Below, in pieces: positions 24,416 through 37,046 of a stretch of DNA of 64,000 nucleotides. Each line of letters starts with the position of its first letter. Positions within the stretch are counted from its first letter, which is position 1. The notes beneath the pieces are model-generated. The model had not been told where the DNA came from. It saw only the letters and a list, made by a program, of their open reading frames with translations, and searched no databases. A program made the translations under genes and the position numbers. This stretch comes from RGIG4079 sp045596365 (GTDB taxonomy: Bacteria > Bacteroidota > Bacteroidia > Bacteroidales > Muribaculaceae): contig JAZOCE010000002.1 of the NCBI GenBank assembly GCA_045596365.1, forward strand, positions 62,001 to 126,000, in the 5' to 3' direction.

Positions 24416-25866
24416 TAGTATTCAAATTCTCTTTTTAATTTTCCGGAATTAATGCGGTGCATATAATACTTGAATACTACATATAATATTACAGCCACCA
24501 ACCATCCACAGCTCACAGAGATGCTATAGTCCACTCCAAAGCCCTCAGGGTTGGGCGCAAATAGAATATATGACACGCTCACTGCAGTCATAAACATTGC
24601 AGGAATGAGCGTTATGATATATAATTTCTTCTTACGCGCAAGATACACTGTTACTGCCCATAGTGTAAACACAGCAAGTGTCTGGTTACACCATGCAAAA
24701 TATCTCCATAACACACTGAAATCAATCAACATAATACAGAAAGTTGCAACAAAAATGGGTATTGAAACGAGCAAACGTTTCACCACTTTAGACTGATCAA
24801 TATGCAAAAAGTCGGCAGCAATGAGACGTGCGCTTCTCAATGCAGTATCTCCCGATGTTATAGGAGCAGCAACCACTCCAAGTAAAGCAAGAATACCGCC
24901 AAATGATCCCAACCAAGAGATTGACAAATCATTTACCAACGCTCCTGCGCTATTATTGTGTTCTGCCATATATTGAGTCAAGCCATCATATCCTCCGGTA
25001 AATGCAATCGCAGCAGCCGCCCATATCAACGCCACAATGCCTTCTGCCACCATTGCCCCATAAAATACAGGTCGCGCGAGTTTTTCATTTTTCAAGCAAC
25101 GAGCCATCATGGGAGATTGCGTCGCATGAAATCCCGAAATTGCGCCACAAGCAATTGACACAAACATCATAGGGAAGATAGGTAATTCCTTTGGATGACG
25201 ACTGACCAATCCTTCACTAAACCCATCAGGAATTGAGAAATCGCCAAACAACATCACTCCAAGTATCCCAACAGCCATAAACAATAGCGCAAACCCAAAT
25301 AGTGGATATAAATTACCGATGAGCTTGTCAATAGGCAACACTGTTGCAAGCATATAGTAAACAAATATCACAACAACCCAGAATATACGGTCAAGTGATT
25401 CAGGTGTCATTCCGGCTATCAAGTCTGCCGGTTGACTTACAAACACTGCCCCTACCAATATCATCAACACAAGTGAAAACACTCTCATCACTTGTTTTAT
25501 GCCTACACCCAATTCATTTCCAACAACTTCAGGTAAAGATGCGCCATTGGCTCTGATTGAAACTGCTCCTGATATAAAATCATGGACAGCTCCCGCAAAT
25601 ATTGTTCCAACTACAATCCAAATAAATGCAGCAGGACCAAACATCACACCCATTATTGCTCCAAAGATAGGGCCAAGTCCGGCAATATTCAAGAACTGAA
25701 TTAAAAACACCTTCCATGTGGACATAGGCATATAATCGACATTGTCGCGCATCGTGTATGCCGGCATTGCACGATTTTTATCTACACCAAATATCTTCTC
25801 TACAACATAACCATAAACAAAATATCCACCCACTAACACTGCAAGGGCTATCAAAAACGCAACCAT
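24415..25866 (-). CDS. cstA: Carbon-starvation protein A family transporter
   Basis: A 483-residue inner-membrane transporter with about 13 hydrophobic segments. It carries the family signatures Q-F-L-N-I-A-G-L-G-P-I-F-G-A near 57 and F-A-G-A-V-H-D-F near 90. CstA-type proteins import peptides or pyruvate. It lies 4 nt after the TPR-PD40 gene and overlaps the PHP gene by 1 nt, so it is the second gene of a four-gene operon. Confidence 0.92.
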   Translation of the reverse strand: MVAFLIALAVLVGGYFVYGYVVEKIFGVDKNRAMPAYTMRDNVDYMPMSTWKVFLIQFLNIAGLGPIFGAIMGVMFGPAAFIWIVVGTIFAGAVHDFISGAVSIRANGASLPEVVGNELGVGIKQVMRVFSLVLMILVGAVFVSQPADLIAGMTPESLDRIFWVVVIFVYYMLATVLPIDKLIGNLYPLFGFALLFMAVGILGVMLFGDFSIPDGFSEGLVSRHPKELPIFPMMFVSIACGAISGFHATQSPMMARCLKNEKLARPVFYGAMVAEGIVALIWAAAAIAFTGGYDGLTQYMAEHNNSAGALVNDLSISWLGSFGGILALLGVVAAPITSGDTALRSARLIAADFLHIDQSKVVKRLLVSIPIFVATFCIMLIDFSVLWRYFAWCNQTLAVFTLWAVTVYLARKKKLYIITLIPAMFMTAVSVSYILFAPNPEGFGVDYSISVSCGWLVAVILYVVFKYYMHRINSGKLKREFEY

Positions 25867-25870
25867 ATAC

Positions 25871-27274
25871 CTATTTATTTAACTCTAATTCTATTACTCT
25901 GTTTGACATCTTTATCAATCTGTCTCTCATGATTCTTATATTCTTTTCAAGGGAGAGAATCTCATCACTATGATCAATACCCCCCAACGCATATTGACGA
26001 CGTAACTCTTCAAGTCTTTTTTTGTCAGCCTCTTGCTTGTTGCGAGCATCAAGATACCCTTCCATTGCCTCACGTGCAACCGGATTTTGAAAGTCATCCC
26101 AAGTCTTATATATCCCTCTACCCGGTAGTTCAAATTCAAAGTCTGACTTTTTCTCTTTCTTAGCTATACCAATAGACTCAATCTCTGTAAGTTTATCAGA
26201 ATAGTCAGCACCCTCTACCCATGTGTCATGATAAGAGGTTATTTTTGCAAGATTGCGCAAATTGGGATCATCAATAGGATAGTTTTCACGCATCTCTTTG
26301 GGGATAAATTTATATATTGTTACCATCCCGTCATCTCTGCCTCTATCTGTTGCCCACCAGCCCACACCGGTAAACTCATCGATAGCATACATATAGTCGT
26401 TATAAGGCGAATTATAGGGCATTCCTATATTTTGTGGCTGAAGAAATCCATTTTCATCTTTTCTCGAAATAAATATATCATATCCACCCAACGAGTTTTC
26501 TCCATCATTGGCAAAATACATTGTAATACCATCGCTCAACAAGAAAGGATAGTTAGCATCGCCACCATCGTTCAGATTGTCTCCCAAGCTATGAGGTTTT
26601 TCCCATTTTCCGTCAGATAGTCGACTCGAACCCACCAACACATAATTATCATTCTCGTCGGGCATTGCCCACATCATTATATTTTTGCTCTCAGGCATAT
26701 ATACAGTTGTTAGCGGAGCTGCCTCAAAATCAGGAGGCAAGACATCTCTTGAGTTGACAGAGCCACTCTCTGAAGACAATTTGTAAAACTTAAAAAAAGT
26801 TTCGGCATCAACAGCCACGCTATCGATAATCTCAATCTGCTCCACGCGATCAAGCATCGCTTGCATCTTACCAATCTTATCATCTAAAAATGAGGCGTCT
26901 TCCGATATTTTCTTTTTGTCCTTTACCAATGCCTCTTTGTAGGCATCCATATACTCGGTAGCATCATTGGCACGATAGTCCATAAACGCTATCTCGGCGA
27001 GGTAGCGTGGTGCCTCTGTAATCTTTTTCTTGTGAGCAAACTCCAAATAAGGAATTGCCTCACTTGGATTTCCAGTATACATCAAGCACACACCCACCCA
27101 ATGATTTAGCGCAGCATCTTTAGGGCGATCTTTCAATCGTTTCTTAAACACCGGCAGCGCTCCGGCATAATCCCCGGCGCGATACATATCCTTTGCCTCC
27201 TCATAGGTTACAGCACCTGCCACCCCACAAGTTAACGCAAACAATAATAAGCTTAATATAATGCGACGACTCAT
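25871..27274 (-). CDS. Exported TPR and WD40-like (PD40) repeat protein
   Basis: A 467-residue exported protein from the ATG at 27274; an in-frame ATG at 27307 exists but lies upstream of the likely transcription start. A signal peptide (about 1-22) is followed by TPR-like repeats (about 25-125) and a beta-propeller with PD40-type strands (S-L-G-D-N-L-N-D-G-G-D-A-N-Y-P-F-L and F-A-N-D-G-E-N-S-L-G-G-Y-D-I-F). The C-terminal 80 residues form a charged coiled coil. The layout recalls PorE-like envelope proteins but there is no OmpA domain. The role is unknown. Confidence 0.75.
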   Translation of the reverse strand: MSRRIILSLLLFALTCGVAGAVTYEEAKDMYRAGDYAGALPVFKKRLKDRPKDAALNHWVGVCLMYTGNPSEAIPYLEFAHKKKITEAPRYLAEIAFMDYRANDATEYMDAYKEALVKDKKKISEDASFLDDKIGKMQAMLDRVEQIEIIDSVAVDAETFFKFYKLSSESGSVNSRDVLPPDFEAAPLTTVYMPESKNIMMWAMPDENDNYVLVGSSRLSDGKWEKPHSLGDNLNDGGDANYPFLLSDGITMYFANDGENSLGGYDIFISRKDENGFLQPQNIGMPYNSPYNDYMYAIDEFTGVGWWATDRGRDDGMVTIYKFIPKEMRENYPIDDPNLRNLAKITSYHDTWVEGADYSDKLTEIESIGIAKKEKKSDFEFELPGRGIYKTWDDFQNPVAREAMEGYLDARNKQEADKKRLEELRRQYALGGIDHSDEILSLEKNIRIMRDRLIKMSNRVIELELNK

Positions 27275-27295
27275 AATCTTCTTGATATTAAAACT

Positions 27296-27303
27296 CAAAG
27301 GTA
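27296..27303 (-). promoter_or_regulatory. Promoter -7 box of the TPR-PD40/cstA operon
   Basis: Minus strand reads TACCTTTG. Transcription would start near 27290, inside any longer reading of the first gene, which supports the start at 27274. Confidence 0.65.
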
Positions 27304-27421
27304 GCAAGAATTAAGAAAACAACAAAAAAAAGAAAAAGGCAAAAGAATAAATAAAAATTGGAAGATATTTTTCCGCTCGACATTTTTGCCGTTTCAGCTC
27401 TCCTTTCTCATTTTTATAATG

Positions 27422-27429
27422 TAAATTTG
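27422..27429 (+). promoter_or_regulatory. Promoter -7 box of the DUF4105 gene
   Basis: TAAATTTG followed by GCA; the start codon is 22 nt downstream. Confidence 0.6.
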
Positions 27430-27450
27430 CAGGAAATATAAATCCCGATT

Positions 27451-28662
27451 ATGAGATTACGCATTTTTGCATCTATAATACTGATTCTGACTTTTGTGTC
27501 GAGTTTTCGACTAAATGCTGAAAACTCCGATACAATCCCACGCATAAGTCTCATTACATGCCATGCCGGCAAAGATGTGTATGAGCTGTGTGGACACACC
27601 GCTATACGCATTCAATACAATGGTAGCGACGATGTTGTGAACTATGGTTTATTTGACTTTGATTCCCCTAATTTTGTCTATCGATTTGTTAAAGGAGAAA
27701 CCGACTATCATGTGGATGCTTATCCGTTTGCCTATTTCATTAGAGATTATTGTCGAGACAATCGTCGTGTGGTGGAACAGCGACTAAACATCACCCCTCA
27801 ACAAGCATGGAATATTATAGAACTGCTTTCTATTAACCTACGCCCCGAAAATCGCGTTTACCGATACAATTATGTAAAAAACAATTGTGCCACACTCCCC
27901 ATTGGCATTATAGAGAAAGCCATTGGCGATAGCATCACATTCTCTGCACCCTCAATACCCGGCTCGGAAGAATGGTCGTTCCGCGACGAGATGAGATATT
28001 TCCATTGCAACTACCCATGGTATCAATTTGGAATTGATTTGGCATTGGGCGTGGGACTTGACTATAGATTACCACTTCGTGAGAAAATGTTTGCGCCTGA
28101 AGCCCTTGAACAGATGATGCATGGCGCCACAATTTCCGATTCTACCGGCAATGAGATGCCTATCGTCGCAGAAACTCACATTCTCAACAACGGGAATCCC
28201 AACGGAGCTCAATTAGCACCAACTCCATGGTTTCTCACCCCTATGGCTACATGCTCGCTATTGTTTATCATTATTCTTGCATTTACGATTAAAGACATTC
28301 ACCGTAAAAAGGTTACGCGATGGATTGACTGTGTGATATTTACACTCTTTGGGGTAATGGGCTGTCTGCTCACCTTTTTGATATTTATCTCTGTTCACGA
28401 AGCCACATCGCCCAACTATCTATACGTGTGGCTAAACCCGTTGTGCTTCATTGCATCAATAGCAATATGGTTAAAAAAATGCAAGGTTGTCTTAATATGC
28501 TATCATTTTATTAACTTTGTAACTTTATTAGCATTAATTGTTGCATGGCATTGGCTGGGACAACAAGCAAATGTGGCATTCATTCCACTAATAGCATGTA
28601 GCATAATGCGCTCATTTAATTACTATTATATTAATAAATGCGCCGTAAAGAAAATCGCATAA
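27451..28662 (+). CDS. DUF4105 (Lnb-like) membrane protein
   Basis: A 403-residue protein with a signal peptide (about 1-23), a periplasmic DUF4105 domain (about 30-240) and five C-terminal membrane helices (about 265-395). DUF4105 marks are L-I-T-C-H-A-G-K-D-V-Y-E-L-C-G-H-T-A-I-R-I and N-Y-V-K-N-N-C-A-T, with His and Cys spaced as in papain-like amidases such as NlpC/P60. A peptidase-like activity is possible but unproven. Its 3' end overlaps the next gene by 25 nt, indicating coupling with the degenerate phosphatase-like protein. Confidence 0.8.
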   Translation: MRLRIFASIILILTFVSSFRLNAENSDTIPRISLITCHAGKDVYELCGHTAIRIQYNGSDDVVNYGLFDFDSPNFVYRFVKGETDYHVDAYPFAYFIRDYCRDNRRVVEQRLNITPQQAWNIIELLSINLRPENRVYRYNYVKNNCATLPIGIIEKAIGDSITFSAPSIPGSEEWSFRDEMRYFHCNYPWYQFGIDLALGVGLDYRLPLREKMFAPEALEQMMHGATISDSTGNEMPIVAETHILNNGNPNGAQLAPTPWFLTPMATCSLLFIIILAFTIKDIHRKKVTRWIDCVIFTLFGVMGCLLTFLIFISVHEATSPNYLYVWLNPLCFIASIAIWLKKCKVVLICYHFINFVTLLALIVAWHWLGQQANVAFIPLIACSIMRSFNYYYINKCAVKKIA

Positions 28663-30233
28663 CAAGCCGTATCGCTCTCGCCATCATAGCATCGATGGTA
28701 ACAATGGGGATTGTCGCACAAGCTCCGGCAAAACGCCCTACTCTCGTTGTGGGCATCATGGTTGACGGGTTAAACAGCGATTATCTCGAATTGCTGAAAG
28801 GCTATTTCGGAGAAGGCGGATTTAAACGCCTGATGCGCGAGGGGGTTACTCTTGAAAATGTAGAATATGGACCCGGAGTTGACCGAGCATCGGCAACAGC
28901 AATGATTTTTACCGGAGCAACAGCCTCTGTCAACGGCATATCGGCGTCAACAGTTTACGACACCGAGAAGAAGATAGACTACCCTATACTGCTCGATCCC
29001 TCAAAAATAGGCAATTACACCAATGAGACTTATTCGCCATCGGCACTATTGGTATCAACACTTGCCGATGAGATACGCATCGATGGTGGTGGAACAGGAT
29101 ATGTCTATTCTATTGCCCCCGATGCTACTCAAGCAATATTGATGGCAGGACATGCGGGAAATAGCGCTTTTTGGATTAACGATATCACCGGTCGATGGGC
29201 TACAACAACCTATTATAAGGATGTTCCCACCCCCATTCAGACTCGCAACTATCGTATTCCTCTATCAAAGCGTTTAGACACATTATCATGGACTCCGGCA
29301 ATGCCTCTCAATAAATATCCCGACATTCCGGAATACAAAAAGCATTATCCGTTCAAATATATATTCATGCCGGGCGACAAGGATCGCTATCGCGCCTACA
29401 AAGTCTCAGCACCGGTAAATAGCGAGGTTACTGCTGTTGCTGCTGAATATATCAGAAGTCTATCTCTTGGCAAACGCGATGTAATGGATATGCTCAACAT
29501 AGCATACACCGTTACCCCCTATCCCTACTCTAAGGAAATAGATAATCGTATTGAACTGATGGACAGTTACATCAGACTTGACCGAGATTTAGATCAGCTA
29601 TTTAAAGCAATTGACAAGAACGTAGGGCTAAACAACTCTTTGATATTCCTTGCTGGCACACCGGCGTCAGTTACCGGTCGTCGCGACGATGAGAAATGGA
29701 ACATTCCTTCGGGAGAGTTCTCTCCTCGCAAGGCAATTTCTCTGCTCAACATGTATCTGATGGCTATTCATGGTAATGGAGAATGGGTTAACGGATATCA
29801 TAACAACAAATTTTATTTAAACCGCAAACTCATAAAGGAGCGTGATGTCAATATCAAAAATATTCGCAACGATGCAGCTGATTTTTTAGCACGCATGAGC
29901 GGAGTGAGCAAAGTTGTAACAATTGATGATATTATTTCGGGTAATGCCGAAAATAGTGTCGCATTGCGGCAGAATACCCACATAAAGCATGCAGGAGATC
30001 TATATGTTACCATAAATCCGGGGTGGGAAACCGTTGAAACGCACAACGGAAAGGAGAAACGCACCGTAGCCCGAAGCGTTGCAACAAACGTCCCTGTCTT
30101 TATTTTGTCCCCGGGAATTACGCCACAAATAATTAATACTGAGGTAGATGCATGTCTCATATCTCCTACTGTTGCACGACTCTTGCGCATACGCTCTCCC
30201 AATGCATCATCGATGAAACCGATACGCCTATAA
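28638..30233 (+). CDS. PafA-like alkaline-phosphatase-fold protein with lost active site
   Basis: A 531-residue exported protein (signal peptide about 10-29). The fold is that of PafA-type alkaline phosphatases: L-V-V-G-I-M-V-D43-G, the F-T-G-A-T-A-S-V-N-G block (91-100), S-A-F-W-I-N near 176, T-T-T-Y-Y near 189 and Y-I-R-L-D-R-D near 311. The catalytic positions are changed: the G-P-G-H-A loop with its nucleophile reads V-D-R-A-S-A-T-A (81-88), the D-Y-V-G-H ligands read A-Y-T-V-T-P-Y (289-295), T-A-D-H reads L-A-G-T (338-341), and T-H-V-P reads T-N-V-P (483-486). It is probably a non-catalytic binding protein, coupled to the DUF4105 gene by a 25-nt overlap. Confidence 0.8.
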   Translation: MRRKENRITSRIALAIIASMVTMGIVAQAPAKRPTLVVGIMVDGLNSDYLELLKGYFGEGGFKRLMREGVTLENVEYGPGVDRASATAMIFTGATASVNGISASTVYDTEKKIDYPILLDPSKIGNYTNETYSPSALLVSTLADEIRIDGGGTGYVYSIAPDATQAILMAGHAGNSAFWINDITGRWATTTYYKDVPTPIQTRNYRIPLSKRLDTLSWTPAMPLNKYPDIPEYKKHYPFKYIFMPGDKDRYRAYKVSAPVNSEVTAVAAEYIRSLSLGKRDVMDMLNIAYTVTPYPYSKEIDNRIELMDSYIRLDRDLDQLFKAIDKNVGLNNSLIFLAGTPASVTGRRDDEKWNIPSGEFSPRKAISLLNMYLMAIHGNGEWVNGYHNNKFYLNRKLIKERDVNIKNIRNDAADFLARMSGVSKVVTIDDIISGNAENSVALRQNTHIKHAGDLYVTINPGWETVETHNGKEKRTVARSVATNVPVFILSPGITPQIINTEVDACLISPTVARLLRIRSPNASSMKPIRL

Positions 30234-30248
30234 CACTTTATCGGTTTC
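30215..30248 (+). terminator. Weak hairpin spanning the stop codon of the PafA-like gene
   Basis: A 10-bp stem (30215-30224 with 30239-30248) without a T run. It may protect the 3' end or weakly terminate before secA. Confidence 0.3.
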
Positions 30249-30276
30249 AACCATCTTATATTTCAATGATTTAAAC

Positions 30277-30284
30277 TATCTTTG
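30277..30284 (+). promoter_or_regulatory. Promoter -7 box of secA
   Basis: TATCTTTG followed by GCA; the leader would be about 62 nt. No -33 TTTG is evident. Confidence 0.6.
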
Positions 30285-30351
30285 CAGTTGTTAAACCATT
30301 TTTTGTGGTTTATCTCTATTACAACTTTTGAAATAATAAAAACTATATAAA

Positions 30352-33687
<3,336 letters not shown>

Positions 33688-33711
33688 AAAATACACAATC
33701 TCTTATAAACA

Positions 33712-33750
33712 AAACAGCCATGCTCGTATACGAGCATGGCTGTTTATATA
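33712..33750 (+). terminator. Intrinsic terminator of secA
   Basis: A perfect 15-bp inverted repeat (33712-33726 with 33731-33745) with a TATA loop, ending in TTT and an AT-rich tail. Confidence 0.85.
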
Positions 33751-34030
33751 TTATCCAAGATTTGGAGATTCAACTTTTGCGAGTCGAGACTCTCAACTTA
33801 TTATTTTACTCTTAACAGATAGATTATCCAATCTGATTAATGCAATATTATCCCTATCCAATTTTTATTGATTAAATAAGTCTTCATGCTATAACTTTAT
33901 AATCAATACTTTAACTCTGTTTTGTTTCTCTGAATAAACGAACTGGTGTCAAAAACTGGTGTCAAATTACATTTATTAACAAAATACACCTAAATACCCT
34001 AAAATCAGACTTTTGCTTATGTATCAATAA
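33746..34030. other. Intergenic region after secA, with a tandem 13-bp repeat
   Basis: No gene or RNA is recognised in about 285 nt of AT-rich sequence. AACTGGTGTCAAA occurs twice back to back at 33941-33966. It may be a remnant of an integration site or simple slippage. Confidence 0.4.
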
Positions 34031-34062
34031 AATAGCCCCAACTTTTTAGAGTCGAGGCTATT
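34031..34062 (-). terminator. Intrinsic terminator of guaA (minus strand)
   Basis: A 13-bp stem (34031-34043 with 34050-34062, several G-U in the minus-strand RNA) with a 6-nt loop, followed on the minus strand by TTTTATT (partly stem). It lies 28 nt past the stop codon. Confidence 0.8.
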
Positions 34063-34089
34063 AAAAATATGCTTTAAAAAGGGGTTATT

Positions 34090-35406
34090 TTATTCCCATT
34101 CGATTGTTGAAGATGGTTTTGGAGACATGTCATAGCATACGCGGTTGACATTCTTAACCTCTTTCAAGATGCGGTCAGTAATTTTCTTCAAGATAGCCCA
34201 ATCAATTTCTTCAATAGTAGCAGTCATTGCATCAACAGTGTTCACCGCGCGGATGATTACAGGCCAATCATAAGAACGAGCATTATCGCGTACACCCACA
34301 GATTTAAAGTCGGGAACAATAGTGAAATATTGCCATACCTTTTTATCAAGACCTGCAATTGCAAATTCTTCACGAAGAATTGCATCGGCTTCGCGCACTG
34401 CTTCAAGACGATCGCGAGTGATTGCACCCAAGCAACGCACACCAAGTCCCGGTCCGGGGAATGGTTGACGATATACCATTTCATAAGGCAAGCCGAGTTC
34501 TACACCACAAGCACGCACTTCATCTTTGAACAATTGTTTCAATGGCTCAACGAGAGCAAATTGTAGATCTTCAGGAAGACCACCCACATTGTGGTGAGAT
34601 TTTACCATCTTAGCGGTTTTTGTTCCACTCTCTACGATATCGGGATAGATAGTGCCTTGTCCCAAGAAATCAATACCATCAAGTTTGCGAGCTTCTTCTT
34701 CAAACACGCGAATAAATTCGCCACCGATGATTTTACGCTTTTCTTCAGGATCAGCAACACCTTCAAGCTTACCCAAGAAACGATCTGTTGCGTCAACATA
34801 GATGAGGTTAGCACAAAGTTGATTACGGAACACCTCAACAACATTTTCTGACTCACCCTTACGCATCAAACCATGATTAACATGCACACACACTAAGTTA
34901 TCACCAATAGCTTTTAGTAACAAAGCTGCAACAACTGAGCTGTCAACACCACCTGAAAGAGCAAGCAACACTTTTTTATCACCGACTTGGCGACGCACCA
35001 ATTCAATTTGGTCATTAACAAAATTGGTCATGTTCCAATTTGCTTCTGCTTTACATGTATCAAAAACGAAAGACTTAACAGCATCTTTGATTGCGTCAAT
35101 ATCATCAGCAAATTGAGGAAGTTTCACTTCGCATAGAGCCTTGTCATGACCGGCAGCCATAACTGGGATTCCTACATTATAAATTTCAGGATTTACATCG
35201 ATAGCAACACCATCAATAACATTATTTGGGCCACCATTGATTATAATACCTTTAACATTAGGCAATGCCTTTAACTCTTCAACTGTGATGTCATGTGGAT
35301 AGATTTCGCTATACACACCAAGTGCACGAATAGCGCGAGCCAACACTGTATTTTCGTGGCTACCTAAATCCAAAATTACAATCATGTCCTGTTTCATCTT
35401 GACCAT
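34090..35406 (-). CDS. guaA: GMP synthase with truncated, inactive glutaminase domain
   Basis: A 438-residue protein against about 510 in normal GuaA. The N-terminal class I amidotransferase starts normally (I-V-I-L-D-L-G-S-H, K-G-I-I-I-N-G-G-P) but the nucleophile loop G-I-C-Y-G reads A-A-G86-H-D, and the H-x-E part is deleted, leaving only about 40 residues to the synthetase domain. The ATP pyrophosphatase is intact (L-S-G-G-V-D-S at 150-156, G-G-E-F-I, Q-G-T-I-Y-P-D, S-H-H-N-V-G-G) as is the C-terminal dimer domain ending T-I-E-W-E. It should use free ammonia, or a separate glutaminase, to turn XMP into GMP. The C-terminal half looks closer to Firmicutes GuaA than to the usual Bacteroides form, from memory. 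In-frame ATGs at 35397 and 35385 are alternative starts. Confidence 0.92.
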   Translation of the reverse strand: MVKMKQDMIVILDLGSHENTVLARAIRALGVYSEIYPHDITVEELKALPNVKGIIINGGPNNVIDGVAIDVNPEIYNVGIPVMAAGHDKALCEVKLPQFADDIDAIKDAVKSFVFDTCKAEANWNMTNFVNDQIELVRRQVGDKKVLLALSGGVDSSVVAALLLKAIGDNLVCVHVNHGLMRKGESENVVEVFRNQLCANLIYVDATDRFLGKLEGVADPEEKRKIIGGEFIRVFEEEARKLDGIDFLGQGTIYPDIVESGTKTAKMVKSHHNVGGLPEDLQFALVEPLKQLFKDEVRACGVELGLPYEMVYRQPFPGPGLGVRCLGAITRDRLEAVREADAILREEFAIAGLDKKVWQYFTIVPDFKSVGVRDNARSYDWPVIIRAVNTVDAMTATIEEIDWAILKKITDRILKEVKNVNRVCYDMSPKPSSTIEWE

Positions 35407-35439
35407 AAATTTTATTGGTTATAATTTATTTTTGATGCG

Positions 35440-35447
35440 CAAAGTTA
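35440..35447 (-). promoter_or_regulatory. Promoter -7 box of guaA
   Basis: Minus strand reads TAACTTTG followed by CGCA. The start codon is 33 nt downstream. Confidence 0.6.
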
Positions 35448-35492
35448 AGAAAATAATGAGCAATAGCTACTATTTTTACGACAAAAAATCAC

Positions 35493-35500
35493 TATATTTG
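35493..35500 (+). promoter_or_regulatory. Promoter -7 box of the 5'-nucleotidase gene
   Basis: TATATTTG; the ATG at 35520 is 19 nt downstream. Confidence 0.55.
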
Positions 35501-35519
35501 GAAATTAATATAATTGCAT

Positions 35520-37034
35520 ATGACACGTTATAAATACACTTTATTATTACTGATTGCCATAGCGATAGTATGTACGCAATTTACAAATGCAACCAAGTTA
35601 GTAATATTACACACTAATGATACTCATAGCCAAATAGATCCCGACGAAAATAATCTTGGAGGAATACTTCGGCGCAAAGTATTGATCGATAGTGTGCGCG
35701 CATGCGAAAGGAATGTATTACTCGTTGATGCAGGAGACGCTGTACAAGGGACTCTCTACTATCTCTTATACAAAGGTGAGGTAGAGAGCAAAATGATGAA
35801 TGAACTCGGATATGAAATTGCGATACTCGGCAACCATGAATTTGATAATGGGCTGGACTTATTGCATAAACAACTCAGTACACTAAATGCCACTAAAGTT
35901 TCAACTAACTATGACTTATCGGCAACATTGCTTGATTCTCTTTTTGTCCCATTTGCAATTAAAGAATATGACGAGAAACGTATAGGGATAATCGGACTTG
36001 GTATAGCCCCAAAAGGGATGATATCTTCTCGAAACTGTCGCGGAGTAGAATACCTCGATGCCATCAAAGCAGCAAACGCAACAGCATGGCATTTAAAACA
36101 TCATCTACACACCGATGCTGTAATTGCTCTCACACATGTTGGTTACGATAGCCAATCTCCATTAACGCCCAATGACCTCGAAATAGCCTGTAACACCGAA
36201 AACATAGATATTATTATAGGAGGACATTCCCACACAACAATTAATGCACAAGGACAGAATTTTCCAATTAATAAAGTAACAAACCTTATAGGAGACACCG
36301 TCTTGATTGCACAAACAGGCGGAAACGGATTATATCTTGGAGAAATTTCACTTGATATAGAAAACAAAAAAGCATCATCACGCTTGATCTCTGTAGATAA
36401 GCGTTTGGATAATCATATAGATAAAAAGTCAGAAGCAATTCTATACCCTTATAGGCATACCGTAGACTCTCTAATGTCAATCAAAGTGGCTACATCAGCA
36501 ATAAAATTAGAACAGAAAGGGAGTCCACTAATTAACCTCATTAGCGATTTTATCCACAAAAATGGAGAAGAACTATTAGGAGAAAAAATAGATGTTGCAA
36601 TAATGAACAAAGGTGGAATTAGAAACAGCCTACCCAAAGGAGATATTTCAAAAGGGCATATAATGATGACATTCCCATTCGAGAATTTCATTACGATAAT
36701 GGAAATCTCCGGTAAAGATCTTGCAGAGACTTTTAACATTATCGTTACACGAAACAATGCTGGCATCAGTAAAGGAGCAGAGATAATATTTAACTCACAA
36801 ACAAAAGAGATTACCGATATTTTCATCAATGGAAAACCTATCGACAACAATAAAACATATAGAGTAGCAACAATCGATTATCTTGCCGGAGGTGGAGACT
36901 ATCTCAGTCCTCTAATTAACGGAAAAACAATCTTAACAAGTAAAAATCCGTTATCGGAAGATCTTATCAAATATCTCCTCTCATATAAGAAAAAACTTAA
37001 TCCCTCATCTACAGAACGAATTCATCCAAAATAA
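35520..37034 (+). CDS. Exported 5'-nucleotidase (UshA-like, two domains)
   Basis: A 504-residue protein from ATG 35520 (a TTG at 35514 is also in frame). After a signal peptide (about 1-24) comes a calcineurin-like metallophosphatase domain: H-T-N-D-T-H-S, V-D-A-G-D, L-G-N-H-E-F-D and I-I-G-G-H-S-H-T. From about residue 320 the C-terminal 5'-nucleotidase domain provides the substrate pocket (N-K-G-G-I-R-N near 365, Y-L-A-G-G-G-D near 460). It frees nucleosides and phosphate from periplasmic nucleotides. It lies 12 nt before the GH3 gene, so the two are co-transcribed. Confidence 0.9.
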   Translation: MTRYKYTLLLLIAIAIVCTQFTNATKLVILHTNDTHSQIDPDENNLGGILRRKVLIDSVRACERNVLLVDAGDAVQGTLYYLLYKGEVESKMMNELGYEIAILGNHEFDNGLDLLHKQLSTLNATKVSTNYDLSATLLDSLFVPFAIKEYDEKRIGIIGLGIAPKGMISSRNCRGVEYLDAIKAANATAWHLKHHLHTDAVIALTHVGYDSQSPLTPNDLEIACNTENIDIIIGGHSHTTINAQGQNFPINKVTNLIGDTVLIAQTGGNGLYLGEISLDIENKKASSRLISVDKRLDNHIDKKSEAILYPYRHTVDSLMSIKVATSAIKLEQKGSPLINLISDFIHKNGEELLGEKIDVAIMNKGGIRNSLPKGDISKGHIMMTFPFENFITIMEISGKDLAETFNIIVTRNNAGISKGAEIIFNSQTKEITDIFINGKPIDNNKTYRVATIDYLAGGGDYLSPLINGKTILTSKNPLSEDLIKYLLSYKKKLNPSSTERIHPK

Positions 37035-37046
37035 AACAGTTTCTTT

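Noticed and set aside
28638..30233. Annotating the PafA-like gene as an active alkaline phosphatase
   Set aside because: The metal ligands and nucleophile are substituted at every position I could align.
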